Shown here piece after piece: positions 1-11,800 of a stretch of DNA of 64,000 nucleotides (positions are counted from its first letter, which is position 1; the number at the start of each line of letters is the position of its first letter). Position numbers and translations under genes: made by a program. The DNA is taken from assembly GCF_014356525.2 (NCBI RefSeq), contig NC_052518.1, positions 95,175,987 to 95,239,986 on the forward strand, written 5' to 3'. The DNA is from Nilaparvata lugens. Lineage: Eukaryota; Arthropoda; Insecta; Hemiptera; Delphacidae. The notes below the pieces were generated by a model. That model had not been told where the DNA came from, ran no database searches, and saw only the letters and a list, made by a program, of their open reading frames with translations.

Positions 1-1738
1 AAGCAGAGATGGAAGAAATAATCTAAATACCTAATTAAATAAGAACTAATAGATAATACACTTTTGAACTATAATGAAAGGCACTTTCAATACTGTCAAT
101 TCCTCTCCTCTATTTATTTTTATTTGAGCACTGGACAGTACCGTACTGTTGAAAATTTGACTGGTGTAACCAATAAACTGAAATGTAAAATTTACTACAT
201 TATTTATTTTTACATTGATAGATAAAATATGATTCTCAACTATGAATGACTGGAAAAGGAACAACAGGCTTAAAGCCCAAAACTGTTCCTTTCCCAAATT
301 TAGATAGAAATTGTCCAAAAATAGGTTATGTTTAAACTTCAGGATTTTTGTCCAATTTTGAGTCCAAAATATTTATAAACTATATATTTTTAACAGTATA
401 AACTATTTTGATAATTTAACTAGCCTAATTAATATATAATTATATTCAAGTAATAGAACAATATTATGAGCTTTGATTTAACCTAGGTACGGTACATGGT
501 ACGCCATAGTGAAGTAGGTCAATTTCCACACAGAAAACACTTAACATGTAGAGGACACACATTATAGGAAATTTCTGAACTAATTATTAACTATTGTATG
601 TAATTGTAACTAAGTTATCTAATATTCTCTCGTTGTTGATTGTCCATCTTGTTGTCACTGGAATTATTACTATTGTATTCTTATATAACTTCTAAGTGAA
701 AAAACACTCCCATTCTTTGGTGTGGCGACGACCGTTTCGTGCTGGTGTTGCACATTCTCAAGTCCAAGAAGCCTCAGTTGTTTGGCTTGGGAATGTGCAA
801 TAGTGCCACAGAATGTGAGTGTCTTTTTCAATTAAAGTTATATAAGATTACAATAGTAATAATATTTTCTGTTATTGATGTAGTAGTATTAGTTTTTTGG
901 GGAAATAAACATTTATTTATTTGATTATTTTGAAGCCATTTTGATTGAAACATGAATAGTTTCATCTACTTTCGCCTTCTGTACTGGTCTAATAAAATAA
1001 TGAATACAGCTTTACACTAAAAAGTAAACTATTTAAATTTACACTATTGATTAAATACGTATCAATGACAGTAAAACGAACATGATCATATACAATGCCA
1101 TAATTTTCAACATAACACCCCCACTTCCTGGATTTATTTAAAGTATCACTTCAAATCATTATATAATATATTATATATTTTTTATTATATATACATATAT
1201 GCACTCATAGGCTAATACAAAAATTAAAAACATTCAAAGAGTCAATAGCTTCTTTGGCCTATGTAGCCGGGAGCCATTGCTGTGTCCGGCCTGCAAAAAC
1301 TGAGCTTCAAATTGAGAATTCAAAATCCACTCATAATGTAATGCACAATAACACTTTCATTTTGAGGTTATATAAATTATTATAATATACTTCAAATAAA
1401 GTTCTTTAAGTGACTTGACCATTTCAGAACATATTGGTGTCACCAAAAAATTATTCAGTCAATGGTTATTGAGATATCATGATAATTTCTGGGATACGTA
1501 TTCCTTGTAATGTACCGAATTGTTCACATATTTCTATAATTGTGAAGTTTATACAGATAAATAACAAACTGTTATAACATTCTTGGAACAGTTTTGGGCT
1601 TTAATCTTCTTGTTCCTTTCCCAATAATTCATAATGAGTTAAGAATGATATTATATCTATGAATGTACATCAAATGAATACTTTTAATTGTGATCAATTC
1701 ATATACTGATGAATAACAAACTGTTTCTTTTTGGTTAG
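1..1738. other. Upstream intron or intergenic DNA before the first visible Swim exon
   Basis: AT-rich DNA with no exon I can assign. A copy of a dispersed repeat containing TTCCCAAATTTAGAT lies near 250-335; relatives are near 15885-15960, 60400-60470 and 63390-63460. A diverged repeat at about 1380-1530 (TTTCAGAACATATTGGTGTC, then a GGTTATTGAGATATC phrase) resembles the array at 5420-6080. A 61-codon open frame at 739-924 ends near a possible donor (AAT/GTGAGT), but it matches nothing I recognise and is not called as coding. Confidence 0.5.
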
Positions 1739-1890
1739 CTACAATGCGTGTCTATCAAGACTTCTTTGTATACGGAGGAGGAATCTACAGATGCACTGAT
1801 CTGGCAAGAAGTCAACGCACAGGACTTCATTCGGTACGAATTTTGGGCTGGGGCGAAGAAACCCAAGCTGGGCAAACAGTCAAGTATTGG
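1739..1890 (+). CDS. Swim: Swim-like penultimate exon
   Basis: The acceptor TTTTTGGTTAG ends at 1738 and the donor TGG/GTAAGT begins at 1891. The exon has 152 nt: two bases complete a split codon, then 50 codons from TMRVYQDFFVYGG to TVKYW. It holds the conserved HSVRILGWG block. Confidence 0.88.
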
Positions 1891-3984
1891 GTAAGTTCCA
1901 CACTGCAATTCAAGGGTGATACTTTGTGAACAATTCTTGACAACGTTCATGTTCATATAGTAAAAACACACTTAGGTTGCCCACCAAACAGGTATTACAT
2001 CAAATATGATTGGTTCCTGTTATTTTTTGCTATTTGAGCAATTTGGCTTTGTAAACGTATTATTGTATTGATAAGTTTGTTTTTCGGTAATTCTTCAAAG
2101 TTATAATTTTAATATGTGAATATTAATTCCTATTTTAGTTATAATAATATGAAATATTTCTTCTATGTTTAGTTTGGAAGCATCTAAATTTGAAAATCTA
2201 CTTTTGTGAAAATACTTTATGATTGAAGATTTTGTGAATTGAAGAACTACCGTACAAGATTAATTTTATGATATTACCATTAAATGGTATAAATGTTAAA
2301 AAATCGATCCCGATTATGAAGATAATCGGTTTACTTTATGTTGGAAACTGTTCAAGTCGTTTCAACTGATATAAACACTGTAACTTTACTGTGCTCTTTC
2401 ACGTCAGATTTCAAATCAAATCAAATTTATTCACCAATTAACAACAGTTTTAGAAGAAGATAAATAAATAATTTGTAGTTAAATAATTGGCGTGGCTGAA
2501 AAAAGAAATCTTGTGTTCTAGGAACAAGTTCAAAACATTCCTTACCTATATTTTAACATGATTTTAGAATAAAATTAATACAGCTTTTTATAATACAATC
2601 CAGACCGGTACAATACAATTCAATTTGCTTGAACAAGCATGCTTACAAGCCTGCAGCATCGTTAGTGACCGGCCTTATAAAGGATTTTCAAAAGGAAACA
2701 CAAGTCAAGTAGAATTTGTTGCCTTCCAACCAAAACATTTATCACAACGATTCTAGTGTTTGGTTCCAAGCAAGGAAACAGTAGCCTACTTACAGCTTAT
2801 GTTTCATTTCTTTCATATTTAATGAATAATGTATACGGTCCATTATGTTCAGGCTCAGTATCAAAGTTGAATATGGTTCATAAGGAACCTGAAGAAATGC
2901 TAAAAATATATAGCTGTGAAAATGTTTCACTCTAATTATAGGTAGCCTACCTGTTATTTTTACCAAGCAACATAGATTTGAAAGAAGAGAAGAGTAGATT
3001 ATGGTAATCATATGTAGAGAATTCTCACGCCTCAACAGTCATTTTAAATAAACAACTAGTTTAAGGCTGTTAGGTACACTTTTTCTTATTATTTAAATTG
3101 GATAATCTTTTTCAATATAATTGTTAAGATCATTATAAGAGTGAGAAAAAGTGGCAACTGAAATTTTTAAGTGGTCTAATAAGCGAGTTATGGGTTGTTG
3201 AAGTGCTAACTTTCCAGATTCCGTTTTCTTTCCAGATCATTAAACGGTTTAGACTATATTATTAGAACTTCTCTTAAAAATTCAAAAAATGTATCTTTCC
3301 AAACTAAAACATTTTATTTCCCATATCGTTTATGAATAAAAAAGTAACATTTTTTGTAAATTCAATTACTTGTTTATTTTGGTATTAATCACGAAAAAAC
3401 GCATATTAGAACAAAGCCAATAATACTGAATGTATTAAAAAAACTCCAATGGAAAATTCGAAACCGTTTATGATCTGGAAAGAAAACGGAGTTAAGCTCT
3501 TCAACAACACATAACTCGCTTATTAGACCACTTAAAAATATAGTTCAGTTGCCACTTTTTCTCACTCTTATAATGATGATCTTAACAATTATATTGAAAA
3601 AGATTATCCAATTTAAATAAAAATAAAAAGGTGTACGAACAGCCTTATAAGACTTTAATGATCTAGTAATAAAATACTTTAATGAACTACTAGACTAATC
3701 ACTTTAAAGACTCAATTGTATTAGATGATAGAGATTATTTTTATACCCACAAATTCAGAAAGTATGAGTTAATTTTGTATGTGTTTGGTACGGTATTACA
3801 GATTGCAGCCAATTCGTGGGGCCAATGGTGGGGAGAATACGGCTTCTTCCGCATTAGAAAAGGATTCAATGACTGCAACATTGAAAACTTTGTTCTATCA
3901 GCTTGGGCAGCTCATGAGAAGACACCGACAATCAACTACCGAAACCCCATCAAGTATGATAACACGCTCAGTAATGACATATAG
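1739..3984 (+). CDS. Swim: Swim/TINAGL1-like cathepsin B-fold secreted protein, last two coding exons
   Basis: Partial gene: exons 1739-1890 and 3802-3984 join in phase (TGG/ATT), giving the C-terminal end of a papain-fold (peptidase C1A) protein. Visible motifs are VYQDFFVYGGGIYR, LHSVRILGWGEE (the active-site histidine region) and KYW-IAANSWG-WWGEYGFFRI (the active-site asparagine region), then an NDCNIENFVLSAW ending. NECDIE-like plus VLSAW-like text is typical of the tubulointerstitial nephritis antigen/Swim branch rather than true cathepsin B. In that branch the catalytic cysteine is usually serine; that residue lies in exons not seen here, so catalytic status cannot be judged. Family knowledge: Drosophila Swim is an extracellular Wingless-binding protein. 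The stop TAG at 3982 is directly followed by GTGAGA, a fair splice donor, so a 3'UTR intron is possible. Confidence 0.88.
3061..3650. mobile_element. Long palindromic (foldback) MITE in the Swim intron
   Basis: The left arm begins TTAAGGCTGTTAGGTACAC and the right arm ends GTGTACGAACAGCCTTAT. About 240 bp of each arm are inverted copies, including TAAGCGAGTTATG near 3180 against CATAACTCGCTTA near 3510, and a shared GATCTGGAAAGAAAACGG block. It has no coding capacity. It lies wholly inside the intron between the two Swim exons. Confidence 0.85.
3802..3984 (+). CDS. Swim: Swim-like terminal coding exon
   Basis: The acceptor TATTACAG ends at 3801. The frame runs 60 codons from IAANSWGQWWGEYGFF to SNDI and ends at TAG 3982-3984. 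It holds the active-site Asn (NSW) and the C-terminal beta strand FVLSAW, followed by a polar tail of about 25 residues. Confidence 0.9.
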   Translation: MAANSWGQWWGEYGFFRIRKGFNDCNIENFVLSAWAAHEKTPTINYRNPIKYDNTLSNDI

Positions 3985-4017
3985 GTGAGAAACTTTGATT
4001 CATTTCTACAGCGAAAC

Positions 4018-4058
4018 ATGTGCTCATCAGCAGCACTTTGTGACTTTGATGAGCACAT
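4018..4058 (+). other. Strong hairpin just after the Swim stop codon
   Basis: ATGTGCTCATCA (4018-4029) pairs perfectly with TGATGAGCACAT (4047-4058) across a 17-nt loop, 34 nt after the stop. In the transcript it would be a 12-bp stem in the 3'UTR. Whether it has a regulatory role is unknown. Confidence 0.6.
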
Positions 4059-4069
4059 ATAATCAACTC

Positions 4070-4885
4070 AATATTTGGGTTGAAGAAATGAGACGGGGCC
4101 ACCGAAAACAATGGATGGACAGGTAGAAGCTCTAGTGACCCTTCAGTGGTCGCCTATTGTTATTGAATTTCGACATTTTCGTGGTCTATTGTTAAGTTTT
4201 CCATTCCGAGGAATATATTGGTGGACCAGTGTAGTTACTTATAGGCACTTTCAGCTGTAAACCAGTGGTAGCATACAGTGATTGGCTAAACACACACATT
4301 ACTATCGATGATAAGTACAAATTTAGTCAAACGTACGTGGTGTGTAAGTAAAGCCCACATAGATTTTTGGACGTACATTTGTTTGCCGTCCTTATAAATT
4401 CTACGAGATTGAATAGTACTTGACATACACATAATACAAGTATACATATGCTTGTCAAGTTGTGTTCAATCTAATAGAATTTGAAAGGACGCCAAAAAAT
4501 CGCGTCAATAAAATACGTTCAATAAGTATCGTATTGTATGTAACTCAAGTTAGTTTGTGAGCAAGTTGAGTTTCATCAAATGAACCATTGGGAATAATAA
4601 AATAATATACAGGTACTTGATCACTGACTCACATTCAATAATTGCAAAAAATACAAGTAACAGATGTAAGTAAGGTGCAAAGTAATAGATAAGTTGTTGC
4701 TACAAGCTAGAATTGCCTTCAAGAAAGCACACGGGGCCACTAATGACCACTAAAAGGGTAATGAAGCGGAATCAAAGGACAATAAAGTATGCTAGTCGAG
4801 AGTTAGAGGATGCACGCACCTTTTTGGAACAATAGCCCGGTGCACAGGTAACGCGGCCCCGTCTCCTTTCTTTTAACCCAATATT
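4070..4885. mobile_element. Non-autonomous TIR transposon, about 0.8 kb
   Basis: Left end AATATTTGGGTTGAAG..GAGACGGGGCC; right end GGCCCCGTCTC..TTTTAACCCAATATT. The termini are imperfect inverted repeats of about 30 bp. A second inverted repeat lies inside (TTGAATAGTACTTGACA near 4410 against TGTCAAGTTGTGTTCAA near 4455). No transposase frame is visible. Confidence 0.8.
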
Positions 4886-5019
4886 TATTTTATTGCACAA
4901 AACACTATAATCATAATATTATTATGACAGAGGAGGAAAAACTAGGCTGAGCCTGTACATATGGTTGGTAATCTCAAAACACATCAGTAGTTTCAACTCA
5001 CAATAAATTCATCTGCGGT

Positions 5020-5235
5020 TAATAATTATTGTTAAACGAAAATCCCAATTAAATGCTGTAAATCACCCCGAAGACTTCTGCTACCGTACTGCAAATATTG
5101 ACAATTTTTGTGTAGTAGCGCTAATCGAATTTCCATCTTGCTGTTTACCCTGTTGTCAATATTTGCAGAATCAGAAGTCTTCGGGGTGATTTACAGCATT
5201 TAATTGGGATTTTCGTTTAATAATAATTATTATTT
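5020..5235. mobile_element. Palindromic MITE, family A copy 1
   Basis: Near-complete hairpin: AACGAAAATCCCAATTAAAT at the left and ATTTAATTGGGATTTTCGTT at the right, with AAGACTTCTG / CAGAAGTCTT and GCAAATATTGACA / TGTCAATATTTGC further in. Two relatives are at 29704-29970 and 62886-63030. Confidence 0.9.
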
Positions 5236-5379
5236 GATTAGCATTTGAACAAATGCATCGTCCAATTTATTTCCATCTGTCATCTACGGTTATTGTTCTC
5301 ACCGATTGACACATTCTATAAATCTTGAGTTTTCAGTGACTTCAGGATCAGTCTAAATACCTTGTATGGCAGCTCAAAA

Positions 5380-5385
<6 letters not shown>

Positions 5386-5415
<30 letters not shown>
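5386..5415. repeat. (AT)n microsatellite
   Basis: About fifteen uninterrupted AT dinucleotides. Confidence 0.95.
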
Positions 5416-5418
<3 letters not shown>

Positions 5419-5419
5419 T

Positions 5420-6080
5420 TTGGGACCAGTTGCATTAGACTCCACATTTTATTTTAAATAAGATTTGATCATTTCAGAACAGCTTGTTGCCACCAAATAT
5501 TTAAACTATTTCAGCTAATTGTTGTTGATACTGTATTTATGTATTTCAATAATTTTAATAATAATAATAATAATTTTTATTTTTATTTCAATACCGTAAT
5601 TTCAATAATTTTAGAGATATTTCATGGAATGCACTAAATTGTGCAAATCTTTTGAAATATCTCAATAACTATTTGAACTTGGGACCGGATGCATTGAACT
5701 CCGAATTTAATTTTACATAGAGTTTGATTATATTGAACCATATTAGAGCTATCAAAGAATTATCAGTCAATTGAATATCCAGTAAAAATCAATAGTAAAA
5801 TTGAAAAATATGTAAATTAATTCATTCAATAAAAATCAATGGTTATTGAGACATCACAATAGTTTCTGGGATATCTTATGAATTTTACTGAATTGTGCAC
5901 ATCCAATTTTACATAAGATTTGATCTATTAGTTCAAATTGGTGTCACTCAAAAATTATTTAACCACTGGTTATTGACATGCCACACTAATTTCTAGGATA
6001 TGCCATGAAACGGTCGGAATTGTACACATTTTCTTAAATATCTCAATAACCATTGAAGATATGAACTTGTGACCGGTTTC
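5420..6080. repeat. Diverged, loosely tandem repeat phrases
   Basis: Recurring blocks such as GAA(T/C)TTGGGACC(A/G)G..GCATT(A/G), AAGATTTGAT.., GGTGTCAC and CAATAACCATT appear several times between 5420 and 6080 and again near 1380-1530. They look like decayed copies of one unit of about 150-250 bp. The class is unknown. Confidence 0.55.
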
Positions 6081-8561
6081 AAAATATCAGGTGGTGAGAA
6101 TGTTCTATTTCTGTTGTAAAGCACGGGTATCTATTAATAAATTCACGTTATTGACTGCTACATAGCAATATTTCCCTGGTATTATCTGAGGATAAAACAA
6201 GCGTTTTGAATTTGATTTAAATTACCTTGTAAAGGTTTTTTAAACTTTCTTAAATTTGTTTCTCAACAACACTAGCCTTGGTCGAACTTTGTCGATTGAT
6301 AATTTGACGTCAAGTGGTACTGGCCTCCCCAAACAACATCTAACATATTTCAAAGAGAATTCAATGCTCTACAAACCTACGATAAGCATTAGTTTTTATG
6401 ATGCATAATATTCAATATATTATAGGCCTATGTGTTGACTCCCTTAACAAGTTGATGTATGTCCACTATATAATAATGATAATGTAAAATTACTTGTATT
6501 CATCATTTAAAGTGTTGATACCAGTGCTCGAATGACACAAACTATTAATTTTTTAATCAAATTATTTTCAGATGATCAACATCAGAAATACGAATCTACT
6601 GTGCAGAATCACAACTCACAGACTACAGTCTCATAATATATTATACTGTCGTTTAAAAATTATGGAAGCCTACAGTTAATTGATAGTAAATTGAGTTATA
6701 TTTCCTATCTTGAGATATTCCGATATTTTCGATCCGACTATTACGATATTCCAACGTCCAACGGAAAAGAAGGAATACAATTTGCCTAAAACTGTAGGCC
6801 CACGTACTGTACTGTTATCATACTTGTACCACCCTCTAGTAATTACTTCGGTACCTATTTTATATATCATCAATTTAGGGTGTAATAATTAATGTAGTAT
6901 GTGAACTAACGAGGCTTCCCGTTACGCCTTGGCATTTAGAAAACTATACACGAGCTTGAGTTATTGTTTTCTTCTACACGGAGACTTCTCATTGTGTTCC
7001 ATATTTTTGTAAATATGTGTTAATATAGTTGTTATTTTTGAGGTTCGAACGCCAATAGATCAAATTTAATTTCTAGAATGAAAAAGTACTCAAATAAATC
7101 AATACTTTTTGAATGGCTTTGTATGATGACTATTATAATAGTCTTATAACAAAATTTCTCATAATTATTATAAAATAAAGAGTCTCATAATAGTAATTCC
7201 TTGAGAACATTTTCAGCTATCATCTTACAAAGTAAGGATGGAGGAGCTTCCTCTCAAACAAAATTACTGATCCGAGATATTATTTTGTATGATAAAGACA
7301 GCTTAACATCTTCCAATTGTCAAAATTTATACAGCTTTCTATTGATGATTTTGTAATACAAAATTCATTGATATGGTGAAATCCTAAAATTCATCATTAT
7401 AAGATATGGCATGTATCTTTACCGGCCAAATATAATTGATATATTTCTTCAATGCAATACATTTCGGAGGTTTTTAATTATGTTTACGTTTTAATAAGTA
7501 TATTCTTCATTTTTATTTGATCTCATATGATTAATTCTCTAATGAGAAGAAAATCGTTAAACTGAACTATATATTGTACAGATACAAAGTAGGTATGCAT
7601 TGTAAAATAAGTTGTTTAATGTGTATTATTTATGCAAAACAAAAGAAAACTTCATATTTCATGACCACAATTTAATGAAATCTAAAAAGTATTTTTTGTA
7701 TTTTTTAAGCAACTTAAATACTGCCTAATGTTTTAGCAATGACTAACAATGCACTTTTAGTCATACAATAACTGATAAATATCTATTGTAACTTAGATAT
7801 GTAGACTGTTTGTGTTATAAAATAAAATGTTTTATTGTATTATAATCAAAGTCAATGTCTTTCTTTTTCCATGGTTTTTTTTCAGTAGGGAGTTGAAATT
7901 GTTTCTTCTTCAAAACTTTTTTTTATCAAATGCCAAATAGTGCCTTGTAAAAAGTTTCATGATATTTTTTTTTCTTTCCTCAAGAAATAATTCATCCACG
8001 GAAATAATTTTATAAACGTATAAGACAGAAATTATTTTTCAATGAAATTTGCATGAGCATATAGACAGACATCTACCAGCACAGACTCGAAAATTTTTAT
8101 TGGGAGTGGAGAATGAGACTTTGGGGCTCTTAAATTAATTCGAAGATTTAACGAACTCAAAATGTATTTAAATAATTACAGAGATTTATACAAACTATTT
8201 ACATACGAGCGTAGCCACATAATGAACACAAATTTCGCAATTGAATGTGCACACATATTCATAGAAACAGAATTCACAACAACGTTCAAACATACTCATT
8301 CAACACAAACTGTATCATTACAACAGTCAGATTTTGTCTAAAACGAGAAATAATAAATTGATCAGAATGTGCGTGAAAATAATTTACATAAATACAGTTC
8401 ATCACTGGGTAAAGATGGAAAACATGGCGATGAGAAATTTATGCGTCGTTCTCAAAAATATGGATCAGATTCGAAGTCCTGACATTTTTCAAATATTTAA
8501 GTAGCCTCAAGTAGAAGCTTGAATCAATACCGATGGTCTTCCAATTACTGAATCAATTTCA
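6081..8561. other. Intergenic DNA between Swim and RHBDD1
   Basis: AT-rich, with no gene or clear repeat recognised. It probably contains both 3' ends because the genes converge here. AATAAA-like signals occur (for example near 7173 and 7822), but none can be assigned with confidence. A possible 3'UTR acceptor, ATTATTTTCAG, ends near 6571 and could pair with the donor abutting the Swim stop. Confidence 0.4.
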
Positions 8562-8845
8562 TCAATACCTGAACCCATAACTTGGAGGAGCCCCATACCC
8601 TGGAGGAACCCCATACCCTGGAGGAACCCCATAACCTGGAGGAACCCCATAGCCTGGAGGAACCCCATATCCTGGAGGAACCCTATACCCTCTGGAGGGA
8701 AATGAGTTTCGGCCATAACCAAAGTTATTGAAGTTTGAGAAGAAGCTATTCGAGTTGGAGTTGTCGCTGCTGTAGTTCGAGTTGCTTTGATAGTTTTCAG
8801 CCTCAGGGATATTGTAATAGTGGATGTCATGTTCCATTGTTCTTC
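8562..8845 (-). CDS. RHBDD1: RHBDD1 exon 4 (cytosolic tail with VPPGYG repeats)
   Basis: The acceptor CTTTATCTCCTACAG ends at 8846, and the first bases GA complete the codon split from exon 3 (G/GA). The tail opens RTMEHDIHYYNIPEAEN and ends APPSYGFRY. A possible donor, TTCAG/GTATTG, sits three codons before the stop (intron would begin at 8568). An alternative end using an acceptor near 8479 would give a different short tail of about 14 residues, so the exact terminus needs transcript support. Confidence 0.85.
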
Positions 8846-11800
8846 CTGTAGGAGATAAAGCATAGATGAGTATTGAAATTTCAAATGAGAGAATAGAAAA
8901 AAGTCACTCATGAAGAACATTAATCCCAATATTTTAAATGGTTGATCAAATAACTTACACAATAAATGAGTATACATAATCATGTTACATTTGAACTCAT
9001 AGCTGATGATTGTTTAGTATTGAGCACTCCTATGTTTCCCCTTAAAAACGGGCATTCAACTCAACTGAAATTACTGTATAATAATAAATTATATCAAATA
9101 TCAAAAGAAAGCTATATAAATAGATTTAAGGTTTTCTGCTACCAGAGAACTAAATAGTAGAAGGATATTTGATGATTGAAATTGTCCAAAATTTGCGCCC
9201 AGACCGGGAAGCAAACCCGGTACTTCTCCCTTGCCGGAGAACGGCTTTAACACTTCGCCCACCAGGCACACTCACTTGAAATTAGTATCAATCATTATTA
9301 CTGATCAAGAATCCAAAGTTAAATGCTGTAAAAACTGTAAATTTTAAATTAGTATTCCATGTCAGTAGCAACAGGAATACATATTTAAAGAAATAAATTG
9401 TTCTATTGAATAACAGTGAACAATTATGTTTTTTTTCATTTGTAATTAAGTATGAACTGAAACCAAATGTTAGAAGCAGTCTCAGAGAATTAATATCCAG
9501 TAAATGGTGGATTTTATAACATCTCCCATACAATGTTGTCTGAACGAGAAGACGAAGTATACTTAAGGCCGGTTTCCGAGCTCGGGATCTAGCTAAGCTA
9601 GACTTTAAACAGTTGGAGTCAGAAAATTGGCTTTCCGAAACGGGGCGTAGTCGCAGTAAAACGACTAGCAATTTTTAAATTAAATTTCGAAAAACTAGAA
9701 AATTGAACACAAAATAAAATAAAGTGTAAATAGTGTAAAGTTTCAGTTATTTTGAATTATTTAGGGATGTTTCATTTCGTCAAGGAAAAACGTTTCCAAT
9801 TATAGAAGTGAGAAAATAAAGGTTATTATAAAAACTGTGACTACGCCCCGTTTCGGGGAGCCAATTTTCTGACTCCAGCTGTTTAAAGTCTAGAATCCCG
9901 AGCTCGGAAACCGGCCCTTTGTATATTTTTAACCCTCTCAGCTATGCTCCCCTCTACACTCTACTCTCGCTACTCCACTAAAGATTTTGAATCTTCAAGA
10001 ATCACATGATTCTTCAAACTAAAGTGAAGCTATCACAAGTCAAGGATTGGATTACGACAAATTTATATATGTGAAGCTCTGTAAGCATTATCAGTGAAAA
10101 TATCATTGAATTCAGAAATAAGAAATTTTCGTTAGATGAATTCCCACATATCAGTGCTCCGTGAAAATATTCTTCCCAAAAACTCTAATAGAACTATTCC
10201 CATTAGACGAGTGGATATTGTCCTATCAGAACTCATGAAAATATTTTCACTGATATGTTTGTTCGTTCCTATTAGGTGATTCTATAAGTCAATATTTGAA
10301 TAGTAATCAACTGTTTTAACAGCTTTGTCATTAAAAATAATCTGTCTCGTGCATGAAGGAGCAAGATATAAAGGAATGATATGGAGGAATCCAGCTTAAG
10401 GCTGTGCAAAGGCTGAAAATAAACTTTTTACTCGTGATATTTTTCAAAGTTTTTTGATTTGTATATCATCAAGCTATCAAAATGAAAAAGTTTTCATAGG
10501 AAAACACTTTTTTTCTGATCATTACTTTTTGAGATATGAGCGCCTAAAGTTTAAATTTTTGAGACAGAACATTTCAAATTCGGTGAGAGATGAATCCATG
10601 AGATTTAGAGGATAGATTCTTCATGGTATTGTTGATCTAGTAAAACAAAATTTTTTGAAAATATCAATTTGTAAGATACAATTTACTAGAAATAAAAATA
10701 GTAATAATTGAATTATAATAATAGGTAATAAATTATTGAATTTCAATAATAATTGAATTTATTCAATTTACTAGAAATAATCAAAAATAACTTTTAATTG
10801 AGTTATTTTTGGTAAATTGAACAACTTTTCCAAAAATTGATATTTTCGGGAAATTTTTGTTTTATTAGATCAACAATACCATGAAGAATCCATTTATTAA
10901 CTCACCAGTTATGTGCTTTATCAGTTCATCAATAATACTGCCGAGGTATGTTTTCGTGTATAATATTCCCGCAACAATTCCAGCTAGATGTCCAAGGAAT
11001 GAAGCGTTTGGCACAGCCAGATGTATGGCTATGAGTTCCACCCACGCGGCATACCTTGAAGGAACTGAAAATCCTTCAATATGCATATAGGATGGAGCAC
11101 TCTCGTGTGTGGTCACCACTTTCAAGGCGAAAAGAACTCCTGCAACACATAATGGAATGATTAGATAAAAACTGGCAGTGATTAGAAAAATTTCTTGCAG
11201 AATCATACCTATTGTAAAAGAGAATTTATTAGTCTGCAAGTCGTTATTTGAGTGTTGATACTTGAAGAATTTATAAATCAATTAAGATTTCTAATTTTAA
11301 CAAATTTTAAATAATTTTAGAGAGAACGAGTTTTTGTGTCGAGAGACCAAAACTTGCAGGGATTGTTGCAATCATTCCATGTCCGCGACGCTCTATGACA
11401 GAGGAACGACATATCAACAAAAATCTTTCGATTTTCCACACTACCGACATGCAGTCATTAATATTAAATCCAAAAATAATTGAAGTAAAAAACCGACAGT
11501 GAGTGGATGACAGTTTGTAATGGATTAAGAAATTATAATCTTAGCAAAATGTTCAATTGTTAAAAGAGCTTATAATGAACTGATGCAACTAGGCCTATTC
11601 ATTATTTTCCTTAAATACATGAGTCGAGAAATACAGAATGTTTCTAATATTAGAATTCGAATACTGCAATCACATTTTAAAACTGAATAATACATGTGTT
11701 TTTTTATTTAAACTCAATTTATGAGTTCATTGTGCAGTTCAACTCTTGCTCGAATTGACAATAAAATTAATATTTCAATGAAATTAACTAGATAGAACCT

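Noticed and set aside
739..924. 61-codon open frame with a possible downstream donor, upstream of the Swim exons
   Set aside because: It does not resemble the expected upstream Swim/cathepsin region or any domain I know, and no good acceptor precedes it.
8507..8983. 158-codon minus-strand frame overlapping the RHBDD1 tail (repeats reading GFLQ.M)
   Set aside because: It is the alternative frame of the same 18-bp repeats; the VPPGYG frame is the one in phase with RHBDD1 exon 3.
10881..11090. Plus-strand open frame over RHBDD1 exon 3
   Set aside because: Antisense shadow of a conserved catalytic exon.
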